In this document: positions 5,360-10,223 of the stretch, in pieces
How positions within the stretch are numbered: position 1 is the first letter of the stretch
Layout: every line of letters begins with the position of its first letter
From: Candidatus Curtissbacteria bacterium
GTDB taxonomy: Bacteria > Patescibacteriota > Microgenomatia > Curtissbacterales > GWA2-41-24
DNA length: 10,223 bases
Direction of reading: 5' to 3'
Assembly (NCBI GenBank): GCA_016195765.1
Contig: JACPYZ010000026.1
Coordinates: forward strand, 1-10,223
Notes under the pieces: model-generated
The model's database searches: none
The model's input: only the letters and a program-made list of their open reading frames with translations
Told to the model about the DNA's origin: nothing
Position numbers and translations under genes: made by a program

Positions 5360-7531
5360 ATGGATTTTTCAAGATTAAACAGATTTTTTCCATTTTTTCT
5401 AATTGCTGCTTTTTCCATAATTTTTCTGCTCAATTTATTTTTACCTCCTTCGGCATATGTTAATCCGGACTTCGGGCTCAGCGACCCATTACATATTTGG
5501 CTACCCAATAAGTATGTTTATTCCCAAAACATTAAAAAGCTAGAAATTCCTCTGTGGGAAATGAGAGCTGGTAATGGTTTCCCGATCCATGCTGAGCTTT
5601 TAGATATGTACTATCTACCAAACTTGTTAATCTTCTTTGTTCTTCCATTTAATTACGCCATTCCAACCAGTTATCTCGCAATTTACTTAATTGCCGGAAC
5701 CACTATGTATTTTCTCTTAAAAAACTTAGGCCTTAGAAAAGGGGCCAGACTTCTGGGCAGTCTTTCTTTTATGTTTTCAGCGGCTATCGTTTTACGAGCC
5801 CAGCACCCTAATATTGCCCAAGCAATGGCTTTGGTGCCAGCAAGCTTCCTTTTTTACTTTCAGTTTTTAAAAACTGAAAAATTCAAATACATTGTTTTGG
5901 CGGCCGTTGTCAGCACCCAAATATTATTCTCGTTTCCCCAAATATTTTTTTATAACACTTTGTTCCTGGCCGCTTTAAACACTCCTTATTTGGCAAAAAG
6001 CAAAAGGACTATTTTAAAAATCGGCATATCATTTGTAATTTTTATTCTTCTTACAATTGGTTTAAGTTCAATTCAGCTTTTGCCCTCTTTCGAAATTACT
6101 CAATTTTCAAATAGAAACCAGGGACTAGATTCAAAAGACATCATTTCTAGTTTTCCGTACCAACCAAGTAATCTTTTAACTTTCATAAATCCATACATTT
6201 TGGGCAAGGCAGCAAACGGTACCTATAACAGTCTTGATTGGCAAAAATATGGATTGTTCTGGGAAAATACAGCCTACATCGGCTTACTACCTTTTTTAAT
6301 CTTCATTTTGAGTTCATTTGTTTTGCTTAAAAACAAGCAAAAAACAGGCGTATTAATACTTATATTTTTTGTCATTTCCGTTTTTATGGCTTTAGGAAAA
6401 TATGCACCAACCCATATTTTGTTTATCTTTCCGCCCTTAAACTATTTTCGAGTTCCGGCAAGATTTATTCTTTTTGCCCAGTTTTTCGCCGTAATACTTT
6501 TTGCTTTTGGCGCCGATTGGATACTAAAAAAACGCATAAATAAAAAATTCAACACACTCTTGTTTATCTTAATGCTCACCCTATTAATCGGTGACTTGTT
6601 CATGAGCTGGTATAACTATAATCCAACGCGCCCAGTAAAAGACCTAACAATTTCGCCAGAAATAATATCGTTTATTCCGCAAGAAGACCGTAGTTATCGT
6701 ATTTATTCTTTAGACATGCAGGGTTATTGGAATAAGGTTTTTACTAAAAAGGGCTGGCAGGGCGAGGATGATTATTATCACTTTTTCCTTAATTCACTAA
6801 GCGCCGATAACAATATTCTTTATGGCCTCAATCAAATTTCAAGTTATCAAGTTTTACCCTCAAGAAGACAAACATCTCTGGATTCTTTTATAACTTCAGG
6901 CATTACAGTCAAAAACCAGAAAATTAACATCAACAACGTAACCAAAAATCTGTTAAATTTCTATTCCGTTAAATACCTAATCACAACCAATGAGATTGAA
7001 AACAAGGAATATCAAAAAATTACTGCAGTAAAAAAAGACGAGTATAAATACTATTTATACAAAAATCCGTCAGCCCAAAATCTTGCTGAAGTTTATTACG
7101 ATTTCAAAAATGTTCAAACCGTGAATGAATACAAAAAAGCTTTTGGTGAAGAAAATATTGCAGACACACTGCTTGTTGAAAATTTACCTCAAAACTCCCT
7201 CGAAAGAGGCGCTTATCAAATCGATCAAGTCAAAATAAAACAAAATTCATTTTCTCTAAAAGCGGAAACAGACAAAGAAGGATTCTTAACTATCAAGCAA
7301 TCATACTTCCCAGGCTGGAGCGCGAAAATCGATGGCGCAGGAGCCAAAATCAATCCAGTTGACCTGAACGCTATGGCAATCAAAATTGGAAAAGGGTCTC
7401 ATTTGGTGGAATTTAACTATCGACCTAAAACACTTACCATGGGTATTTTGATAACAATATTATCTGTAATAATTTCGATGCTTATTATCTTCAAAACCCA
7501 AGCGTTAAAGTTCTTTCACGGGTTTATCTAG
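5360..7531 (+). CDS. YfhO-like polytopic membrane protein (GT-C-type glycosyltransferase superfamily)
   Basis: The 723-residue protein has about twelve hydrophobic helices in the first two thirds and a soluble C-terminal part closed by a last helix. The first outer loop, NPDFGLSDPLHIWLPNKYVYSQNI, with LEIPLWEMRAGNGFP following, is a strong YfhO-family signature and carries the acidic residue expected in GT-C folds. Near the end, FLTIKQSYFPGWSAKIDG with IKIGKGSHLVEFNYRP is the typical YfhO C-terminal beta segment. In Firmicutes YfhO is implicated in glycosylation of teichoic acid-type polymers; the substrate here is unknown. A TTG at 5342 would add six residues; the ATG at 5360 is preferred, though no Shine-Dalgarno site precedes it. 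It is divergent from pilD and converges on the next gene, overlapping its 3' end by 27 bp. By eye it is more AT-rich than the pilus genes. Confidence 0.82.
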   Translation: MDFSRLNRFFPFFLIAAFSIIFLLNLFLPPSAYVNPDFGLSDPLHIWLPNKYVYSQNIKKLEIPLWEMRAGNGFPIHAELLDMYYLPNLLIFFVLPFNYAIPTSYLAIYLIAGTTMYFLLKNLGLRKGARLLGSLSFMFSAAIVLRAQHPNIAQAMALVPASFLFYFQFLKTEKFKYIVLAAVVSTQILFSFPQIFFYNTLFLAALNTPYLAKSKRTILKIGISFVIFILLTIGLSSIQLLPSFEITQFSNRNQGLDSKDIISSFPYQPSNLLTFINPYILGKAANGTYNSLDWQKYGLFWENTAYIGLLPFLIFILSSFVLLKNKQKTGVLILIFFVISVFMALGKYAPTHILFIFPPLNYFRVPARFILFAQFFAVILFAFGADWILKKRINKKFNTLLFILMLTLLIGDLFMSWYNYNPTRPVKDLTISPEIISFIPQEDRSYRIYSLDMQGYWNKVFTKKGWQGEDDYYHFFLNSLSADNNILYGLNQISSYQVLPSRRQTSLDSFITSGITVKNQKININNVTKNLLNFYSVKYLITTNEIENKEYQKITAVKKDEYKYYLYKNPSAQNLAEVYYDFKNVQTVNEYKKAFGEENIADTLLVENLPQNSLERGAYQIDQVKIKQNSFSLKAETDKEGFLTIKQSYFPGWSAKIDGAGAKINPVDLNAMAIKIGKGSHLVEFNYRPKTLTMGILITILSVIISMLIIFKTQALKFFHGFI

Positions 7532-9541
7532 TCCCTTATTTTTAATGCCATCCGCTTTATCCTGGTAGTCTCTTGCCCTGGTTTCGTCCTTATAACAATT
7601 TTTATAAACTTGACTTAAGCCTTCGTATGCTTGCCAATACCGCGGTTCAAGAACGATTATTTTTCCAAATGTTTCCTCAGCGTTTTTACATTGCCCGCTC
7701 TCAAATTGCACAACCCCAATATTAAAATAAGCTGGTGCTAAATTTGGGTTTATCAAAAGCGCCCTATTAAAATAAGGCAGAGCATCCTGATCCTTACCAC
7801 GATTAAGAAGCGTCCTCCCCATGCTATTAAATGCGCTTGCATAATCAGAAAGAATTTGCTCCGCGAAAAATTGCAAATATTTAGCTCTCTCCTGGGCTAA
7901 ATTCAATTGAAAATTTCCAGAAATTTGACTCATATTGGCAACCAAATCGTCAGCGCTTGGTGTAGTTCCTTTTCGATATAGCCGCAAGAGCAAACCTTGG
8001 CGCACTGTTTCAAAATTTTCTGGAAATTGAATTTCGGAACCAAAGTAAATCGGAGTTTTATCAACATTTGAGTTTATGAATTCTCTGATCTCCGCAGTTC
8101 CAGTAAAATAATTTTTGGATTTGAAACTATCCGGATAAGATAAGTTAGAGTAGCGTCTTATTAAATTTTCTCTGTAAATTGGGTCACCTAAACGTGGCAG
8201 TTGAATCAGATAAGATTCATTATTTTGTCCTTCAATAAAGTAAGAAACGCCTATATTAAAACCCGGCGTATCACCGTAAGGGAAAATAATTCCCGGTGGC
8301 TTAGCAGATGCCAATATGTCACGCGCATAAATACCGCCGATTTGGTAGTTTGAAAGATCAGTCTTGTGCCAATTGGCAACAAAAAGCGCCAAGGGTAAAA
8401 GTAGAAAACCCCATATGACAAGTTCAAAAATTTTGCTTCTTTTTATGTACCGTCCTATAAGAACTCTTTTAAGAATTTCGACCGTACCAACAACACCAAA
8501 ACCCACCAAAATTGCTACAAATATGTAGCTGGTCAAAATGAATCTCTCGGAAACGCCAGCAGTAAAAGATTCATTTATGGGAAACGCCGCATAAAATAAA
8601 AAGAAGGGCCCCGTAAAAAACCAAGCTAGAAATAAAAACCCAAATAGATTTCTTTTTTTAACGAAGGAAAATATAAGTCCCGCAACAAAAAGCGCCACTC
8701 CAAAAGAGCTGAAATCTGCCGTAAAAACTCGAAAATACCAAATAATTTCTACAAATCTTTGTTGGAAAGTCGACCCGAGTAATTGGTTTGTCGCAGTAAA
8801 AGTTCCATAATCGGACCTGCTTATTAACCGTATAAAACTTTTTAAATCAACAACATTAACCCAATTGTAAAAATTTAACTGATAACTTTGCCAAATATCA
8901 TAAACATAAACAACAGATCCAAGTAAAAACGAAATCAAAAGCAACCACTTTGCGTTTCCTAGTTTGTAAATCTCTTTTCTATTAACCCAAAGAACAAGCA
9001 AATATGCTGGCAAAAGCAAAAGAACTGTTTGGTGGTGAAAAACAGCTGTTCCCAAAAAAAACAGCGACAATGCCAAGTCTTTTAAATTTCCTTTCTTTTT
9101 ACCTCCAGTCGGCCACCACTTAAATAAATAAATTAAACTCAAAACGATAAGTATTCCTGTCAGTTGAAACACTTCCGCGTTATGAGCATAGATCCAAAAT
9201 AATGCGGTAAAACCTAACGTCAGAGAAGCAATCAGCGCAGCAGCAACACTGCCCGTCAGTCTCTTAACTAGCAAATATAACAAGCCTAACGTCACCGCTT
9301 GGTAAACGGCCGACACAAAATTTGCTCTCCAAACAAAAGGTTTATTTATCAAAAGAAGTGGTCCATGGGTAAAAACATAACCAAGAAGAGTATTCAAAGG
9401 ATAACCGGGCGGATGAGCAACACCTCCTGCAAAGTAGGAAAGAATAATGTCCCCAGAGTCACCACCCAGCGAAGTCGGTGAAACTCCTTGGGAATAAACA
9501 ATAAGGAAAAAAATTGAAATTAAAATTGGAACCAGAGCCAT
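7505..9541 (-). CDS. DUF2723 (TMEM260-like) membrane glycosyltransferase-type protein with C-terminal TPRs
   Basis: This 678-residue protein begins with a membrane helix followed by GGDSGDIILSYFAGGVAHPPGYPL (residues 26-49), the DUF2723 signature, with the acidic residues thought to act in catalysis. WRANFVSAVYQAV and HNAEVFQLTG (about 120-129) also match the family. About ten to twelve helices follow, then a non-membrane part. Three TPRs lie at about 567-668 (34 residues each; the second is the clearest, AYFNIGVVQFESGQCKNAEETF). DUF2723 proteins are GT-C-type; human TMEM260 is an O-mannosyltransferase. The acceptor here is unknown; TPRs might hold a protein partner. The ATG at 9541 has no Shine-Dalgarno site. 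Its last codons overlap those of the YfhO-like gene on the opposite strand. Pilin or other envelope-protein glycosylation is a guess from location. Confidence 0.85.
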   Translation of the reverse strand: MALVPILISIFFLIVYSQGVSPTSLGGDSGDIILSYFAGGVAHPPGYPLNTLLGYVFTHGPLLLINKPFVWRANFVSAVYQAVTLGLLYLLVKRLTGSVAAALIASLTLGFTALFWIYAHNAEVFQLTGILIVLSLIYLFKWWPTGGKKKGNLKDLALSLFFLGTAVFHHQTVLLLLPAYLLVLWVNRKEIYKLGNAKWLLLISFLLGSVVYVYDIWQSYQLNFYNWVNVVDLKSFIRLISRSDYGTFTATNQLLGSTFQQRFVEIIWYFRVFTADFSSFGVALFVAGLIFSFVKKRNLFGFLFLAWFFTGPFFLFYAAFPINESFTAGVSERFILTSYIFVAILVGFGVVGTVEILKRVLIGRYIKRSKIFELVIWGFLLLPLALFVANWHKTDLSNYQIGGIYARDILASAKPPGIIFPYGDTPGFNIGVSYFIEGQNNESYLIQLPRLGDPIYRENLIRRYSNLSYPDSFKSKNYFTGTAEIREFINSNVDKTPIYFGSEIQFPENFETVRQGLLLRLYRKGTTPSADDLVANMSQISGNFQLNLAQERAKYLQFFAEQILSDYASAFNSMGRTLLNRGKDQDALPYFNRALLINPNLAPAYFNIGVVQFESGQCKNAEETFGKIIVLEPRYWQAYEGLSQVYKNCYKDETRARDYQDKADGIKNKGLDKPVKEL

Positions 9542-9576
9542 AAAATAATGTCAATTAAACTTAACACGCACAACTA

Positions 9577-9594
9577 GTGGGTTCAATAACCCAC
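9577..9594. repeat. Second hairpin next to the pilin terminator
   Basis: A 7-bp perfect stem (GTGGGTT, four-base loop, AACCCAC) lies immediately beyond the terminator's T-run in the direction of pilin transcription. No T-run follows it on the minus strand, so it is not a second terminator for the pilin gene. It lies 36 bp upstream of the DUF2723 gene start and could shield the pilin mRNA 3' end or act in the DUF2723 leader; neither is shown. Confidence 0.5.
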
Positions 9595-9629
9595 AAAAAA
9601 TGAGCACAACAAAGCTTTTATTGTGCTCA
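9595..9629 (-). terminator. Rho-independent terminator after the major pilin gene
   Basis: A perfect 9-bp stem (TGAGCACAA at 9601-9609 pairing with TTGTGCTCA at 9621-9629) with an 11-base loop lies 25 bp after the pilin stop. On the minus strand it is followed by six T residues (9600-9595), the classical arrangement. Read on the plus strand it is preceded and not followed by a run of A, so it acts on the minus strand. It should stop pilin transcription before the DUF2723 gene. Confidence 0.8.
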
Positions 9630-9654
9630 TTCTCATCAAACTAAAATCCAAAAC

Positions 9655-10134
9655 TTATGGCGCAGTACAAGCTGCAGCACCTGTCATTTCGGAAGCTATT
9701 CCAGTACTAGATCTCCAACACCAGATAGAACCTGCAGCACCAGTTGGTGCTTCAAGTGCAGCATAAACAGCTGAATCGCCTGGAGTTGCACTATTTGCGG
9801 TATAGGTATAGTGAACCGCACCGCCAGATGGATCATCCGGTACTCTCTTAAGATCAGAAGCGGTCAACGCCGTTAAGACAGTGCTAGCAACACCATTGGT
9901 ACCACCACCGTTACTTGGGTAATTACCTTGTCCTGGTGAGGTTGACCATGCTTGAAGTGCTGTCGCAATCTGTCCAACGTCACTTTTTCTTCCAGAATCT
10001 CTGGCCTGTTGTTGACGCTTTAAGGGGTTAACAGCAACAAGAACTGCTGCGGCTAAAATACCCATAATGGCAATAACGATAAGAAGTTCAATAAGGGTGA
10101 AACCACGAAACTTTTTCAATGGGGCAGTAGTCAT
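9655..10134 (-). CDS. Major type IV pilin (PilA/PilE-like)
   Basis: The 159-residue protein is a textbook type IV pilin: leader MTTAPLKKFRG, cleavage before Phe12, then FTLIELLIVIAIMGILAAAVLVAVNP with Glu at +5 (Glu16), then RQQQARDSGRKSDVGQIATALQAW. The last pattern is common in CPR pilins and in GspG-like pseudopilins. The globular part is rich in Gly, Ser, Thr and Ala, with a VPDDP segment. Cys139 and Cys156 could close a C-terminal disulphide loop as in the D-region of pilins. The ATG at 10134 is chosen over the in-frame TTG at 10158 because a strong Shine-Dalgarno site lies between them. Own promoter, strong ribosome site and terminator suggest high expression independent of the operon, as for the shaft subunit. 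Its shaft role is inferred. Confidence 0.9.
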   Translation of the reverse strand: MTTAPLKKFRGFTLIELLIVIAIMGILAAAVLVAVNPLKRQQQARDSGRKSDVGQIATALQAWSTSPGQGNYPSNGGGTNGVASTVLTALTASDLKRVPDDPSGGAVHYTYTANSATPGDSAVYAALEAPTGAAGSIWCWRSSTGIASEMTGAAACTAP

Positions 10135-10144
10135 ATAGTTGGTT

Positions 10145-10152
10145 TCACCTCC
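10145..10152 (-). promoter_or_regulatory. Shine-Dalgarno site of the major pilin gene
   Basis: GGAGGTGA on the minus strand matches the anti-Shine-Dalgarno consensus well and lies ten bases before the ATG at 10134. It decides the start: the in-frame TTG at 10158 lies upstream of it, so a protein from that TTG would encode the site itself (RGGETNY). It is by far the clearest ribosome binding site in the window; most other genes here have none that can be seen, fitting high expression of this gene. Confidence 0.85.
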
Positions 10153-10190
10153 TCTCAAGATATCGTGAATGTAATTCGATTCTTAACTTA

Positions 10191-10219
10191 AGTATTCAGC
10201 ATTCAAAATTTGTTGTCAA
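10191..10219 (-). promoter_or_regulatory. Probable sigma70-type promoter of the major pilin gene
   Basis: On the minus strand a perfect TTGACA (10214-10219) is followed, after 17 bases, by AATACT (10191-10196), four of six matches to the -10 consensus. Transcription would start near 10184, leaving a leader of about 50 bases before the pilin ATG at 10134. A perfect palindrome CTTAA-C-TTAAG at 10182-10192 overlaps the -10 edge and start region and could be an operator, though palindromes of this size are common in AT-rich DNA. Confidence 0.5.
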
Positions 10220-10223
10220 TAGA

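Noticed and set aside
5858..5879. A perfect 22-bp palindrome without a loop inside the YfhO-like gene
   Set aside because: It lies in coding DNA made mostly of A and T runs (a Phe-Leu-Lys stretch), where such palindromes arise easily; no regulatory context.
10135..10158. Upstream TTG start of the major pilin
   Set aside because: The extra codons are the Shine-Dalgarno site itself; the ATG at 10134 is correctly spaced from it.
1..10223. tRNA or rRNA genes, CRISPR arrays, insertion sequences
   Set aside because: No cloverleaf, rRNA segment, spaced repeats or transposase reading frame could be found; remaining open frames on both strands are shadows of the genes listed.

Overview
The window looks like chromosomal DNA from a Candidate Phyla Radiation (Patescibacteria) bacterium, most likely Microgenomates-like. 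This is inferred from content and style and not from any marker gene: a compact, moderately AT-rich type IV pilus (T4P) locus, few clear Shine-Dalgarno sites, very short intergenic gaps, and two large GT-C-type membrane proteins (YfhO-like, and DUF2723 with TPRs) among the pilin genes.

Positions 1-5334 hold a minus-strand T4P operon, read right to left. The order is prepilin peptidase (pilD), four minor prepilins in the order FimT/GspH, PilV/GspI, PilW/GspJ, PilX/GspK, a small one-helix protein with a Pro/Ser/Thr-rich tail, pilM, and the 5' part of pilN, which runs off the left edge. Gaps are short or are overlaps, so the genes are probably co-transcribed. The four minor prepilins match the H-I-J-K set that primes pili and pseudopili in other bacteria. 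The fourth lacks Glu5, as GspK does.

Positions 5360-9541 hold two large polytopic membrane proteins transcribed towards each other and overlapping by 27 bp at their 3' ends. The plus-strand one is YfhO-like. The minus-strand one is a DUF2723 (TMEM260-like) protein with three C-terminal TPRs. Both belong to glycosyltransferase C-type families. Positions 9577-10219 hold a stand-alone major pilin gene on the minus strand with its own promoter, a strong Shine-Dalgarno site and a rho-independent terminator, as expected of an abundant structural subunit.

The machine implied is: PilD cleaves and methylates the prepilins, the minor pilins start the fibre, the major pilin forms the shaft, and PilM/PilN make the inner-membrane platform. 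The two GT-C proteins may glycosylate envelope or pilus components, which is inference from location only.

Most notable observations: (1) pilM is split by a net -1 frameshift inside an otherwise well conserved gene; (2) a 14-codon mini-ORF just upstream of pilM starts with the same six residues as PilM, differs from it there only at synonymous positions, and ends one base before the pilM ATG; (3) two of the minor-prepilin leaders each contain a 28-bp array of four heptamers with related consensus, at almost the same distance from the start codon, so a copy-number change of one unit would shift the reading frame.
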